Shown here piece by piece: positions 17,561-26,051 of a DNA stretch of 64,000 nt. A program made the translations under genes and the position numbers. The stretch's first letter is position 1; each line of letters opens with the position of its first letter. The stretch spans positions 1 through 64,000 of the IMG/VR virus record IMGVR_UViG_3300046001_006965. One strand, written 5' to 3'. The notes beneath the pieces were generated by a model. That model did not search any database and was not told where the DNA came from. It saw nothing but the letters and a program-made list of their open reading frames with translations. This DNA comes from a virus.

Positions 17561-18280
17561 TTACATTATTACTTCCCGAGTTTGATTTTTGTGGTTGTAT
17601 ACTTTCTCGATGTTGTACATATACAATTTTACACTGGCTTGGCGATCCATCAGCATTGGCGCCTGGGCAATTTTGTTTTTTAGTTTTTCGAAGTTGCAAA
17701 GGCCTTTCTTTTGCAGTTCCTGAACGGCTCCAATAAGGTTTCTGTCTTTCGAAAATCGATACTGGCTAAACAATTCATCCGACAATGTTAGCAGTGCATC
17801 TGCTTCATCAAAGAAATTGCACTCAAAACCACCGCTTTGAAAGGTATCTGTTGATTTTGCTTTTGGATTATTGTACATCAACAGATCAATAGAAAGTTTG
17901 ATGGCGATTTTGTGTTTGTGCATCACTTCAAGGACTTTCTCATAATCAGTAATTCCTAATTTTATGTAACAATTCAAGAAGTCTGTTGGTTTCCATTTTT
18001 CGCCACGACTGTTTAGTTGTGCGATTTGGTTTAACGTCAAAGTATTGCAAATGACAAAATACACAGGGTTATTTGTTTTTTTGCTTACCTCAAAACGATG
18101 TTGACCATCGATGATGTGATAAATGCCATCATGTTCCGATACCACTATTGGGCAGAACGGTAACATATTAAAACCATTATTAACATCGTTGGTGATTTTC
18201 TCTATTTTCGACTGGCTCAAAACCCTGTTTCCAATAATGTTTCCGAAATCTTTGTAACTGCTTGATTGTTGAATTTCCAT
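17561..18280 (-). CDS. ParB/Srx-fold protein with DGQHRF motif
   Basis: A 239-residue protein with the ParB-like nuclease fold signature: 'PIVVSEHDGIYHIIDGQHRFEVSKK' near residues 44-68, where DGQHRF is the nucleotide-binding loop. The remainder is helical with no HTH that I can see. It lies between portal and the metallopeptidase-like gene. ParB/Srx proteins bind CTP or act as small nucleases; which applies here is not shown. Confidence 0.75.
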   Translation of the reverse strand: MEIQQSSSYKDFGNIIGNRVLSQSKIEKITNDVNNGFNMLPFCPIVVSEHDGIYHIIDGQHRFEVSKKTNNPVYFVICNTLTLNQIAQLNSRGEKWKPTDFLNCYIKLGITDYEKVLEVMHKHKIAIKLSIDLLMYNNPKAKSTDTFQSGGFECNFFDEADALLTLSDELFSQYRFSKDRNLIGAVQELQKKGLCNFEKLKNKIAQAPMLMDRQASVKLYMYNIEKVYNHKNQTREVIM

Positions 18281-18299
18281 TTTTACTTTTGCTATTTAA

Positions 18300-19712
18300 T
18301 TAAACTTTTGCCGGAGGTGTTTCCACCGCTTTATTTTCTAATTCAATTTGCTCTATTTCCGCTTCGTGATCATCTACCAGATCAATTAATCCAATGGCTG
18401 TTTTTTGGCTGACGAATTTACCTGATACCGCATTTGAAAGATAAGTAACCGTTTCAGCAATATCTGATGGCAATATGGAATTGAACTGTACATCGTAATA
18501 CAACGCTTTCCCCTCTGTGGACATCGTGGTATTGGTTGTTTTGGTCACTCCGGAGATGATTATATTGATGCAGCGTTCTATAAATGTTCGAGTGGATGAT
18601 TGTTTCAACGCTGTTTTTATGTCAGTAGCTATAAACATAAGCTTTACTGTTTTTTCAGCAACATTTCCCAATGATTTCAATTTTTCCAAGGATAGGTTAG
18701 GCACTCCAGAACCATAAGCAATTACATCTTCGAGTTTGTCCAATTCCAGTTTATTTGACTCTGGGGCAGTAGTTGCTTCAAGAAAACGAACGTCACCTTT
18801 TATTACTGTTTTTTTATCTTCTCCACCTAGCTTTATAGGAATATTAAAATGCTTACCACTTTCACTTTTCAAAGGCATATTTTCAACTTCTCCTTCTGTT
18901 ACTAAAATAGGATGTCCTGAATAATCATTGGCATCTCCCAATTTTGACATTGCCACTTCGTGTCTGTCCATTGGAGATTTCACGGTGTACCATAGCGGTT
19001 CGTCTTGACTATCATAAACAATTGGAATACGGTCGAATCCGTGAGGCAAATTGGTAAACAAAACGGAACCCTTGAAGTGAAGCATATTAGTTTCATTCCA
19101 AATTTGCACATTAGCCACTTCTTTTTCTCCTTCCTTGGCTTTATATTCCCACATAAAAAGCAACATATTGCCTGTAGCATCAAAATAGGGCGTCATTGTT
19201 CCTTTGGTATTGTCCAGGACCAAAGCTTTAATTTCCTTGACTTGTGTTTTTAGTTTCAAAAATGACAACACTTTGTTTAAAAGTGAGGTCTCACCGGCAT
19301 CAACAATGTAGAATTGCATGGCCACTTGGGTTTGCGAAAACTTGATGATGGTGGCATCCAACAGTTTTGAATCAATGCGATTTACTCTCCATATTTGTTT
19401 GACCAATTTTGACAAGTTGTTTTCCTCTGAAGGAATTAACGTGATGGGTTTTCCAATGACAAAAGCGGCCAAAGTTTCGACAATATTCTGGGCGTGATTA
19501 ATGTAGATTTTAACCATTTTAGAAACTTTACCGGCTTCCAGAGTTTTATCTACCTGGATCTTTTCGAGCTGTCCTTCTCGTTGATCTCTGGCAAATTCTT
19601 TGTACTCTTTGACATAGTTTTCGATGTCGGTTGGTTTCTTGGTGCTTTGCGCCTTGATGGTTTCAATCGCTTTTTGCGGGTCTGATTGCAATAATTCCAG
19701 TATTTCTTCCAT
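18300..19712 (-). CDS. Portal protein, SPP1 gp6-like
   Basis: A 470-residue portal subunit forming the dodecameric DNA channel at one capsid vertex. It follows the large terminase by 12 bases. The pattern 'KMVKIYINHAQNIVETLAAFVIGKPITLIP' near residues 66-95 is typical of the SPP1 gp6 family, as is the later 'PNLSLEKLKSLGNVAEKTVKLMF' region. The acidic C-terminus is usual. Order terminase-portal is canonical. Confidence 0.88.
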   Translation of the reverse strand: MEEILELLQSDPQKAIETIKAQSTKKPTDIENYVKEYKEFARDQREGQLEKIQVDKTLEAGKVSKMVKIYINHAQNIVETLAAFVIGKPITLIPSEENNLSKLVKQIWRVNRIDSKLLDATIIKFSQTQVAMQFYIVDAGETSLLNKVLSFLKLKTQVKEIKALVLDNTKGTMTPYFDATGNMLLFMWEYKAKEGEKEVANVQIWNETNMLHFKGSVLFTNLPHGFDRIPIVYDSQDEPLWYTVKSPMDRHEVAMSKLGDANDYSGHPILVTEGEVENMPLKSESGKHFNIPIKLGGEDKKTVIKGDVRFLEATTAPESNKLELDKLEDVIAYGSGVPNLSLEKLKSLGNVAEKTVKLMFIATDIKTALKQSSTRTFIERCINIIISGVTKTTNTTMSTEGKALYYDVQFNSILPSDIAETVTYLSNAVSGKFVSQKTAIGLIDLVDDHEAEIEQIELENKAVETPPAKV

Positions 19713-19724
19713 GATGAATATTTA

Positions 19725-21194
19725 TTAATAGTTTAGTTTTCTGCTTTGTTCCTCTGTCATTTTAAAGACCGTTTCTCTTGGGCTATTGTGTGCGATGTGG
19801 CCATATCTAGCTGCATCCCAAATGTGATTCCATTTATCGATAGGCTGGTTGATCTGAAGACCTCCTATCTCTTTCATCTTGTAATTCTGTTGCTCTTTGA
19901 GAGCTTCTTTATACAGATGATTTTTGATAATGTGAACCTTCTTTTTTTTCATCGATGTAAGCCAAAACATCACCGATTTAGTTTTGCTGATTTTGTAAGC
20001 ATTAACAAAACCCTCATCATTAAGGCCTCGGACCATCTCCACCGTTCCTTTGTTTTCTCCGGTGTATTTATCGGCAGAATCACAAGGAATAATATCTATG
20101 GCTTTATCAATTCCAAGGCTGTTCAATAATTCGGATAGTGCAGATGGCGTTTCTATCGGCTCATACGACAAAGGCTCTATCCAAATATTATATTCATCTT
20201 CGGCATATCGCACCAGCGTATTTGGATCTGTTGTAAATCCAAAGTCATTTGGATAAATAGGTGCTTTTTCTTCAGGAAATTTATCAAGCCAAAATACATT
20301 TGGAAATATTAATCCTTTCATTGCGCCTCGAAGTCCTAAACCGTATATTTTCCAGTAATCTTCGTCGGCCGTACCGTTAGTGATATTCGTTGGATGCGGT
20401 GGCGGTTGGTTCGTTTTGCTGATGGGTTCAACCTTTCCGGTTGCTTTGTTATAGCATTGTATCAAACTATCTTTGACAATGTATGAACCAGGCTTCCAAG
20501 GCTCGGTAATTATAATCTCATTCTTTTCTTGTGGTGAAATGAATTTATTATCATTGAATGTTGTTCGAAGGAAAGCAACGTCTGGACGGGTCAAAGCATT
20601 ATCAAAAAACCAGTGATCTGTGAATGACGGGTTATAATCAGCCCACCAAAACTTTCTACAACGCATTACCACCTGACTGAAAACTGACTTTTTTATAAAC
20701 ATTACTTCATTGAAGAAAGCATAGTCGCAACCTCCACCGTGTTTTCCATCGCCAATGAAATGTATTTTTGATTTTCCTATCTTGAAAGCTTTTACTTCTT
20801 CGGCATCGTGGAATTTATTAGGAAGTCCGTAATCATCCAATCGCCTTTTGAAATCATCGTACAAAGTAGTCTTGAATTCGTTGTACGTTTCACGGTAAAT
20901 ATTGATCGTGCATCCGTTTGGTTCGAAGTAAAGGCAAAGCCAAATAATAATGTCCACACCGGACCAAGTTTTTCCGGAACGTGAGGAACCTTCTAAGCCA
21001 GCGCCACGATAACCAGAAACGAGCTCCATTTTTCCGTTTACCTCTTTGTATTCCTGACTTGAAATGGCATTATGAAGAAGCGTGTAGTTTGGATTTGTTT
21101 CTTCATTTAAAACACAAAGCCGTTTACGTGAAAAGTCGATGTCTCTTTCTTTCAAAAGAGTTTCGAGTTCTAACATTTCGGCATCGTTTAGCAA
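19725..21194 (-). CDS. Terminase large subunit
   Basis: A 489-residue packaging motor. The ATPase Walker A-like motif is 'GSSRSGKT' at residues 69-76, and 'CDYAFFNEVMFI' around residues 155-166 is a Walker B-like acidic strand. The C-terminal nuclease region includes 'YPNDFGFTTDPNTLVRY' and 'DIIPCDSADKYTGENKG', supplying the metal-binding aspartates of an RNase H-like nuclease. Followed by portal. Conserved architecture of SPP1/T4-like large terminases. Confidence 0.93.
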   Translation of the reverse strand: MLNDAEMLELETLLKERDIDFSRKRLCVLNEETNPNYTLLHNAISSQEYKEVNGKMELVSGYRGAGLEGSSRSGKTWSGVDIIIWLCLYFEPNGCTINIYRETYNEFKTTLYDDFKRRLDDYGLPNKFHDAEEVKAFKIGKSKIHFIGDGKHGGGCDYAFFNEVMFIKKSVFSQVVMRCRKFWWADYNPSFTDHWFFDNALTRPDVAFLRTTFNDNKFISPQEKNEIIITEPWKPGSYIVKDSLIQCYNKATGKVEPISKTNQPPPHPTNITNGTADEDYWKIYGLGLRGAMKGLIFPNVFWLDKFPEEKAPIYPNDFGFTTDPNTLVRYAEDEYNIWIEPLSYEPIETPSALSELLNSLGIDKAIDIIPCDSADKYTGENKGTVEMVRGLNDEGFVNAYKISKTKSVMFWLTSMKKKKVHIIKNHLYKEALKEQQNYKMKEIGGLQINQPIDKWNHIWDAARYGHIAHNSPRETVFKMTEEQSRKLNY

Positions 21195-21220
21195 TTGTTG
21201 TTTTTTATTTAGTACTGATA

Positions 21221-21580
21221 TTATCTCTTTCTAAAATTATTTCTTGGCTTTGAAATGAATTTGCTTTGTACTTTTTCGTAAACAATAGTTTTTAAATCTT
21301 CTTGAAAAGACCTCAATTTTAAGGCTTCATCCCTGAAACAATCATCCATTGAAACAATTTTATCTGGAGTAATTTTTTTCAATTCATTTATAGAATCAAT
21401 TGCATATTTAACTGATATTGCAGCATCATCAAAAGACATATTTAAACTAGCCATAGCCGAACCAATATCAGCAAAATCAACTCCAACTAACACAAGCCTT
21501 TCTTTTAAAGATTTTTGCATCAATGCGCGCTTTCCTTGTCTACAATGGCCAATTATAATAATCCCTCTTTCGCTTTCCAT
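21221..21580 (-). CDS. Hypothetical protein upstream of large terminase
   Basis: A 119-residue protein with a hydrophobic beta strand at the start (ERGIIIIGHCRQGK), then helices. It overlaps the upstream gene (TAATG). The early 'GHCRQGKR' resembles a phosphate-binding turn, but it lacks the GK(S/T) of a Walker A motif, so I do not call an ATPase. Function unknown. Confidence 0.5.
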   Translation of the reverse strand: MESERGIIIIGHCRQGKRALMQKSLKERLVLVGVDFADIGSAMASLNMSFDDAAISVKYAIDSINELKKITPDKIVSMDDCFRDEALKLRSFQEDLKTIVYEKVQSKFISKPRNNFRKR

Positions 21581-21837
21581 TACTCTACAACTTTGATTAA
21601 TTTAAAATAGATCATGAAATTGATTTTGTCCTTGATGCTTTCTTGGGCTTTACGTCCAAATGCTCGTTTGTTTTGTTGCATCAATACAAACTGGTCAATG
21701 ACTTTTTGTCGCTCGATTGGATCGTTGAGCTTGTGTTTTTCGATGATTCTTTTAACCTGTTCCTTTTGGGCACGTTTCCTGATCAGGTATTGAAACCGGA
21801 TGGACAGATTCCGTTTGATGGCTTTTAGAATACTCAT
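21580..21837 (-). CDS. Small basic helical protein
   Basis: An 85-residue, strongly basic, helical protein (MSILKAIKRNLSIRFQYLIRKRAQ...). Its ATG overlaps the preceding stop. The charge suggests nucleic-acid contact. No family is recognised. It is part of a tightly packed run between the AP2-domain gene and large terminase. Confidence 0.5.
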   Translation of the reverse strand: MSILKAIKRNLSIRFQYLIRKRAQKEQVKRIIEKHKLNDPIERQKVIDQFVLMQQNKRAFGRKAQESIKDKINFMIYFKLIKVVE

Positions 21838-22151
21838 TTTACTTTGTTTAATTCGTAATCTATTTGAGCAGCAATCAAGGCGCCGGCTTTTGTAAGTTCC
21901 TTGATTCTGTCCTTTGGAGTCGGTTTCCAGAATTTTTCATCCCACGGCCACATAGCAGTAATAAAACTACTATATTCAGGATCTTCTATTGGTTCTGATT
22001 TTTTACCACGATAACCTTCATTTAAAGCATAACAAACGCCTGCTAAAGCTAATTGTTCACCTTTATACAAAAAATCATTGGTGTAATCATACCCTAATTC
22101 TTCTATTTGTCTTTTTCGCTCGATGGCGATTAATTCTACACCTTTGCTCAT
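21834..22151 (-). CDS. Conserved phage protein with WPWD motif
   Basis: A 105-residue protein. The start ATG at 22151 is preferred over a GTG at 22160. The order 'ELIAIERKRQIEELGYDYTND', then 'MWPWDEKFWKPTPKDRI', then 'TKAGALIAAQIDYELNK' matches a widespread phage family of unknown function found in phages of many hosts. It overlaps both neighbours. I know of no established activity. Confidence 0.7.
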   Translation of the reverse strand: MSKGVELIAIERKRQIEELGYDYTNDFLYKGEQLALAGVCYALNEGYRGKKSEPIEDPEYSSFITAMWPWDEKFWKPTPKDRIKELTKAGALIAAQIDYELNKVK

Positions 22152-22152
22152 T

Positions 22153-22383
22153 TTATGCACGTTTTAAAATTTGTAATGGTTTATTCAATCCTAATGAAAT
22201 AATCTTCATATCTCTGGCTTTGGCCGCTTCTCTATCATCATCAAAGCAACCACATAAATAAGTGATGCCTTTGTCTAATACTGTTGAAATCCATTTTGAA
22301 GCATCCCTATTCCAGCGAACGCCAACGTATTTCGAAACCCGATTGTTTGAAGTTCTGCCTTCTTTGATAAATTTTGTAGCCAT
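22153..22383 (-). CDS. AP2-domain DNA-binding protein
   Basis: A 76-residue protein consisting of one AP2/ERF-like domain: 'SKYVGVRWNRDASKWISTV' gives the three-strand sheet with Val-Gly-Val-Arg/Trp, then 'CGCFDDDREAAKARDMKII' gives the packing helix. Such domains occur in phage homing endonucleases and as stand-alone DNA binders. No nuclease domain is attached. It may regulate nearby genes or be the remnant of a homing enzyme. Confidence 0.8.
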   Translation of the reverse strand: MATKFIKEGRTSNNRVSKYVGVRWNRDASKWISTVLDKGITYLCGCFDDDREAAKARDMKIISLGLNKPLQILKRA

Positions 22384-22553
22384 TATAGTTCCGTGATTAA
22401 TGATTGGACAAATACGTCCTGGTCTTTGAGCACAATCTTCATCCCGTCGTTTTCTTGGGATTCTGCAAAATCAAGTAAGGCGTAGCCAATAAGTGTTGGA
22501 TCCACTGTTTCTTTGCCTTCAACAAATACACGTCCGTTTACGATTTCTATCAT
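22383..22553 (-). CDS. Small hypothetical protein
   Basis: A 56-residue protein starting MIEIVNGRVFVEGKETVD. The internal ATG at 22553 is preferred because the longer reading begins in low-complexity sequence. It looks like a compact beta hairpin followed by a helix and is acidic. It overlaps the AP2 gene start by one base. Function unknown. Confidence 0.45.
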   Translation of the reverse strand: MIEIVNGRVFVEGKETVDPTLIGYALLDFAESQENDGMKIVLKDQDVFVQSLITEL

Positions 22554-22797
22554 GGTTATTTTGGGGTTTTGGTTTAAAAATAAAAGCAATTCACATCTGG
22601 TTTTTTAAAAGGGGGTATTAATGAAAATTAAAAAACATTGCCACCTCCTAACGACATACGATCCAGATTCCCTACATCCCTATTTTTACCCAGTAATCGA
22701 TGCAGCATTGAATGATTTAACGAGCCTTTCCAACCCGACTGGTTCAATGTCCCGACTAATCTCGGGATGAATTGCTTTTGTTTCAAATAACATTTTG
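22554..22797. other. Intergenic stretch between tRNA-like gene and packaging block
   Basis: This region holds a perfect short hairpin (TCCCGA / TCGGGA, around 22750-22768) and two overlapping minus-strand open frames of about 100 nt. One is a 35-codon ORF at 22686-22793 (MLFETKAIHPEISRD...). The other is open but lacks a good start; it ends in a glycine-rich tail (...SLGGGNVF). Neither can be called coding with confidence. Confidence 0.35.
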
Positions 22798-22868
22798 TTG
22801 CGGATGTCGGACTCGAACCGATCTAATAGGTTATGAGCCTACTGTGCTAGCCATTACACTACACCGCG
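22798..22868 (-). tRNA. tRNA-Met(CAT)-like gene with irregular acceptor stem
   Basis: The D arm (GTG..CAC around TAATGGCTAG), anticodon stem GTAGG/CCTAT with loop CTCATAA (anticodon CAT), and T arm with loop TTCGAGT are all recognisable. The acceptor stem pairs at only four of seven positions (CGCGGTG against ATCCGCA). It is a phage-borne tRNA or a decaying one. CAT could mean Met or lysidine-modified Ile2. Confidence 0.65.
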
Positions 22869-22974
22869 CTATTTCTATGGATAACCTATATCATTGTACT
22901 TTTGATAAAATCTACTTTTGCTATTCGCGAAATACCAATCATAAACCTTTCAGTTATCCTTCTCTCTGGTTTTG

Positions 22975-23044
22975 TGGAGAAGAACGGACTCGAACCGATA
23001 TACCGAAGCACCAACAACTGCTCTACCATTTGAGCTACTTCCCC
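22975..23044 (-). tRNA. tRNA-like gene, anticodon uncertain
   Basis: The acceptor stem GGGGAAG/CTTCTCC pairs fully (one G-T), the D arm is GCTC/GAGC and the T loop is TTCGAGT. The anticodon arm is unusual: stem GTTGT/TCGGT is mostly G-T pairs, with centre GTG but G instead of T at position 33. His(GTG) is the most direct reading; it may be degenerate. It lies 106 bases from the tRNA-Met-like gene on the same strand. Confidence 0.6.
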
Positions 23045-23048
23045 ATTT

Positions 23049-23080
23049 AAAAAAGCCGTTCATTTACTGAAAGGCTTTTA
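23049..23080 (-). terminator. Intrinsic terminator after the secreted-protein gene
   Basis: AAAAGCC(g)TTCA pairs with TGAA(a)GGCTTTT across a 5-nt loop and ends in a T run on the minus strand. It lies 18 bases after the stop of the gene at 23099-23479 and just before the tRNA-like gene. Confidence 0.75.
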
Positions 23081-23098
23081 TACATTGAATTGACCTTT

Positions 23099-23479
23099 TT
23101 AACAGTCGTTCCTGATCTTGTTACAGGAACTTGTTTTACTGGTCTTAAAATTTAAATTGTAATTTGTAATCAATTTTTCTTTGTATGGAATATGCACAAA
23201 AGATAAATTTTCACTTCGCCATCCTACATCTGTGATGATTGCTAAGGATGGGTTTAAAGTTTTTTGATTGCTTTCAATGAAAATACATTGAGAAAAAGCC
23301 GCTTCAATCGGAACGGAAACAACTTGAAAAGTGTAATCTACATTTACAGCCTCAATGCTGACAGATTGATCTGCCGTGAGTACTGTTTTCTGTTTTTGGT
23401 CCGGTTTGCTTGTAGTTGCAAATGCCGTCAAACTAATCATCCCGATTAGCAAAATAAAGACCGAACGAATGTTCTTCAT
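23099..23479 (-). CDS. Secreted or periplasmic protein of unknown function
   Basis: A 126-residue protein with an N-terminal signal peptide (MKNIRSVFILLIGMISLTAFA, cleavage near residue 22) and a C-terminus with three cysteines. It has its own promoter (box 23488-23495), so close that the transcript should be almost leaderless, and its own terminator. Isolated control plus an export signal fit a lysogenic-conversion or lysis-timing gene. The family is not recognised. Confidence 0.65.
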   Translation of the reverse strand: MKNIRSVFILLIGMISLTAFATTSKPDQKQKTVLTADQSVSIEAVNVDYTFQVVSVPIEAAFSQCIFIESNQKTLNPSLAIITDVGWRSENLSFVHIPYKEKLITNYNLNFKTSKTSSCNKIRNDC

Positions 23480-23487
23480 AACGATAT

Positions 23488-23530
23488 CAAAAGTAACATA
23501 TTTTACAATATAATTGCAAAATATGTTATT
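23488..23530 (-). promoter_or_regulatory. Operator-promoter A of the AACATATTTTG regulon
   Basis: The minus-strand -7 box TACTTTTG is at 23488-23495 and TTG at 23517-23519, with a 21-nt spacer. Overlapping both is an inverted repeat, TAACATATTTTACAA (23494-23508) and TTGCAAAATATGTTA (23514-23528), matching at 14 of 15 positions with a 5-nt spacer. It resembles sites at 26052, 32089 and 39867. Confidence 0.75.
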
Positions 23531-23546
23531 AATTAGTTAAAAAAAG

Positions 23547-24014
23547 TTAGATTAATTTTTGCGCTTTAGCTATAAGTGCCGCTATGCGTGCTTCACGCTC
23601 TTCGGAATTGGTTATTACCAAAGGATTTTCTTTGTCGCCCTGGATCATAATTTTAGTTACAGGATAGATTGCCTCTAACTTATTTATTTCCTTTTTGTAG
23701 TTCAAGAGAACAGCCATTCCTTGAGGAGTGTTTTTAAACTTGGCATCCATCGAACGAACATCTTGCTTTAGTTCTGCAATTTTTAATGATCGCTTTTGCT
23801 CGACGGTAGCTTCCTGTTCTTCATGCCAAATCTTGTAAGCTTTTTGAAGTAAAACTTTTGATTGCCTTCTCTTGATGTACTCGCCATCTTTATTTACAAA
23901 CTGCTGCTCGATATTCTTTAAAATCAAATAATCGGGCACGCCATTGATTATCCACCCTTGAATGGTGAATACTCGTTTTTCGGTTTCTAATTTACTTGAT
24001 CTAGAACCTGGCAT
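23547..24014 (-). CDS. Terminase small subunit candidate
   Basis: A 155-residue protein. The N-terminal 45 residues ('TEKRVFTIQGWIINGVPDYLILKNI') look like a DNA-binding helix-turn-helix. A long charged helical region follows (residues 60-120), and the end contains 'PVTKIMIQGDKENPLVI', resembling the C-terminal segment of some small terminases. It lies upstream of large terminase on the same strand, though several genes intervene. The family is likely but not certain. Confidence 0.5.
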   Translation of the reverse strand: MPGSRSSKLETEKRVFTIQGWIINGVPDYLILKNIEQQFVNKDGEYIKRRQSKVLLQKAYKIWHEEQEATVEQKRSLKIAELKQDVRSMDAKFKNTPQGMAVLLNYKKEINKLEAIYPVTKIMIQGDKENPLVITNSEEREARIAALIAKAQKLI

Positions 24015-24019
24015 ATCGT

Positions 24020-24256
24020 TTATTGATTTGGGTACATTCGTTTAATAACCGCAATATGTCGGCTTAATTCTGTAATCCTATCCCGGAGTTTGATAGCTTC
24101 TTTTTCTCTCAAAATACGTATTTCGGCATCTTGCTCAGCAATTGGTTTTGGCTCATAAGCCAACAATGCTTTTTCGTTTATCGTTTTTTCTTCTTCTAGG
24201 TAGTCTAAAATGGAATCTCTCATTTCGATTAATATTTGGTAGTTTGTTTTTGCCAT
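24020..24256 (-). CDS. Small coiled-coil protein
   Basis: A 78-residue acidic helical protein (MAKTNYQILIEMRDSILDYLEEE...) with heptad-like spacing through residues 45-75. It ends 5 bases before the small terminase candidate, so the two are probably co-translated. Unknown function; an oligomerisation or packaging accessory role would fit the location. Confidence 0.5.
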   Translation of the reverse strand: MAKTNYQILIEMRDSILDYLEEEKTINEKALLAYEPKPIAEQDAEIRILREKEAIKLRDRITELSRHIAVIKRMYPNQ

Positions 24257-24360
24257 TTCTTCACTTAGTTTTGTTACGATGGCATAAATGTAAGCAAAAC
24301 TGATATTAAACCCGTACAGTGACCGAAGCCACTATTTAAATTTCATAATTTATTATTGTT

Positions 24361-24510
24361 CTAAAAAGCGTAAATAGTATGTCCGTCCAATAACAATACT
24401 CTATTTCCGTGAATAGCAAAAACTTTGGTTTTGATTTCTATTTCTTCTCCTCTGTCTTCGACTGCATAAGTGATGTTATCTCCTTTTTTTAATTTTTCTA
24501 ATAAATACAT
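24361..24510 (-). CDS. Small 49-residue hypothetical protein
   Basis: A short ORF (MYLLEKLKKGDNITYAVEDR...) placed 17 bases after the methyltransferase gene. The pattern of alternating hydrophobic and charged residues with 'GDNITYAVEDRGEEIEIKTKV' suggests a small beta-barrel. Spacing and frame within a gene-dense stretch support it being real. Function unknown. Confidence 0.5.
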   Translation of the reverse strand: MYLLEKLKKGDNITYAVEDRGEEIEIKTKVFAIHGNRVLLLDGHTIYAF

Positions 24511-24527
24511 GGCTTGCTTGTTTTTAA

Positions 24528-26015
24528 TTACAGAGCAATATTGGGTTGAATTTCGTACTGTTCCAAGTCATCACCCAAGTTTAATTCAGGATAGTTTTCT
24601 TTTATTTTCTTTGGATCACCTTTGTAGAACACCAATACATTCTGGTGCATTTTGCCTACTTTTCGGCCACCGTTGAACTGGCGACGAACACGAATGGCCA
24701 GAGAACCCACCACGTTTACCAATATAATTTCATTGTAGTACTTTGCTCCGGCTTCTTCAAAAGCCCGTACTGTATCGCCCACAAAGTTGTAATAAAATCC
24801 TTTTTTATCTCTAACATCACCCACAACAAAACAGGCGAAGCGATCATCTTTGAGTCGTGCAATTGATTTTTTGATGATACTGAAATAAGCATCTTTGAAG
24901 TCTGCATAATCCATATTGGACAAATCCTTTGGATCATCACTATATTTCTCTAAATCGGCATAAGGCGGACAGCTATACACAAAATCATAAGTACGTTTTT
25001 CGTCCATATCTTTTTCCAAGACATCATTACTATCGCCAGCGTGCCACATCACATTTTCTATATTCAAAACCTTGGCTTGTTTTCTGTTAGCATCACATTG
25101 ATCTTCTCTCAAATCAATTCCCAAGTATTCATAACCAAGAACTCCGGCAACTATACCACGAACAGAACCACCGGCAAAAGGATCTAAAATAAAACCACCT
25201 TCAGGACAAAACCAACGATAGGAAAGCTCACAAAGAACTGGATCAAAAATACTGGCGCCTTCGTAAACGTGCATTCCTTTTTTCTTTGCATAGTCAAGGA
25301 TTTCATCCCACTCGGGGTCACGTCCTAAGTTTTCACGCATTTTATTTCTAAGTTCATAGATTGCTGTTGATTGGCCACTTTTTGCGATTAGCTCAACATC
25401 TTCTCGGGTTTCTTGTGAGTTGAAACCAAGTGACAACCATTTGCGTTTTCTTTCTTGCCACACTCCAGAGCGTGTATCTAAAATTGAAAAAGGAGGAAAT
25501 ATAAAACTATCTTTTAACGAAGATGGAATGATCGGATTATTTTCGGAATCATTTTTATTCATCAAACCCTGGAAAGCAATTTCGTCAAAGTCTGCAATAT
25601 TCAACATTGCTTGCATATCCGGAAAGTCTAAATCAAAATTATTAACGAAGTCGAACAATCCTTGCTGGGTAATTTTTGCGTAGTTACTAGAGTACACTAA
25701 AACCAATTCGGCTGCTTCTTTCATATTGGCACAATCAACAAAAGTGGCCGGCAGCAATTCCGGAACGGAACTACCGGACAATGATACTTTTTCTAAATCT
25801 AAAAACCTATGGCGACCATCAAGGCAATAGTTCACTCCATCGTTGTGCCATACCATAAACGGAGCAATGAATTGATATTTTAAAATGGATTCAACCAGCT
25901 TTTCAGCACCGTTATTAACCCATTCCTTGAAGTTTTCCTGTTGGATGAATTGAAGCTCACGCCAGTTGATTGGCTCTGTTTTTAGGATTCTGGAAGCTAT
26001 AGTTTGTGACGTCAT
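24528..26015 (-). CDS. ParB-fold domain fused to DNA methyltransferase
   Basis: A 495-residue fusion. The N-terminal domain has the ParB/Srx signature with DGRHRF near residue 66. The C-terminal half is an amino-methyltransferase: 'DPFAGGSVRG' near residue 278 is the S-adenosylmethionine loop, and 'CPPY' near residue 348 is the catalytic motif of N4-cytosine/N6-adenine enzymes, with 'YLGIDLREDQ' as motif II. ATG 26015 is used since the longer reading crosses the promoter. The order of motifs (SAM loop, then CPPY) is that of the beta/D12-like class. It may protect phage DNA from restriction or mark packaging sites. Confidence 0.85.
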   Translation of the reverse strand: MTSQTIASRILKTEPINWRELQFIQQENFKEWVNNGAEKLVESILKYQFIAPFMVWHNDGVNYCLDGRHRFLDLEKVSLSGSSVPELLPATFVDCANMKEAAELVLVYSSNYAKITQQGLFDFVNNFDLDFPDMQAMLNIADFDEIAFQGLMNKNDSENNPIIPSSLKDSFIFPPFSILDTRSGVWQERKRKWLSLGFNSQETREDVELIAKSGQSTAIYELRNKMRENLGRDPEWDEILDYAKKKGMHVYEGASIFDPVLCELSYRWFCPEGGFILDPFAGGSVRGIVAGVLGYEYLGIDLREDQCDANRKQAKVLNIENVMWHAGDSNDVLEKDMDEKRTYDFVYSCPPYADLEKYSDDPKDLSNMDYADFKDAYFSIIKKSIARLKDDRFACFVVGDVRDKKGFYYNFVGDTVRAFEEAGAKYYNEIILVNVVGSLAIRVRRQFNGGRKVGKMHQNVLVFYKGDPKKIKENYPELNLGDDLEQYEIQPNIAL

Positions 26016-26051
26016 TTTTTTGAAATATTTTTCTTTGGTTACATTATACCA

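Noticed and set aside
21221-21580. ATPase call from GHCRQGKR
   Set aside because: Lacks the GK(S/T) of Walker A and has no Walker B partner.
22772-23050. Plus-strand 92-residue reading frame over the tRNA-like genes
   Set aside because: It lies opposite two tRNA-like genes and a terminator, with cysteine/arginine-rich sequence typical of a shadow frame.
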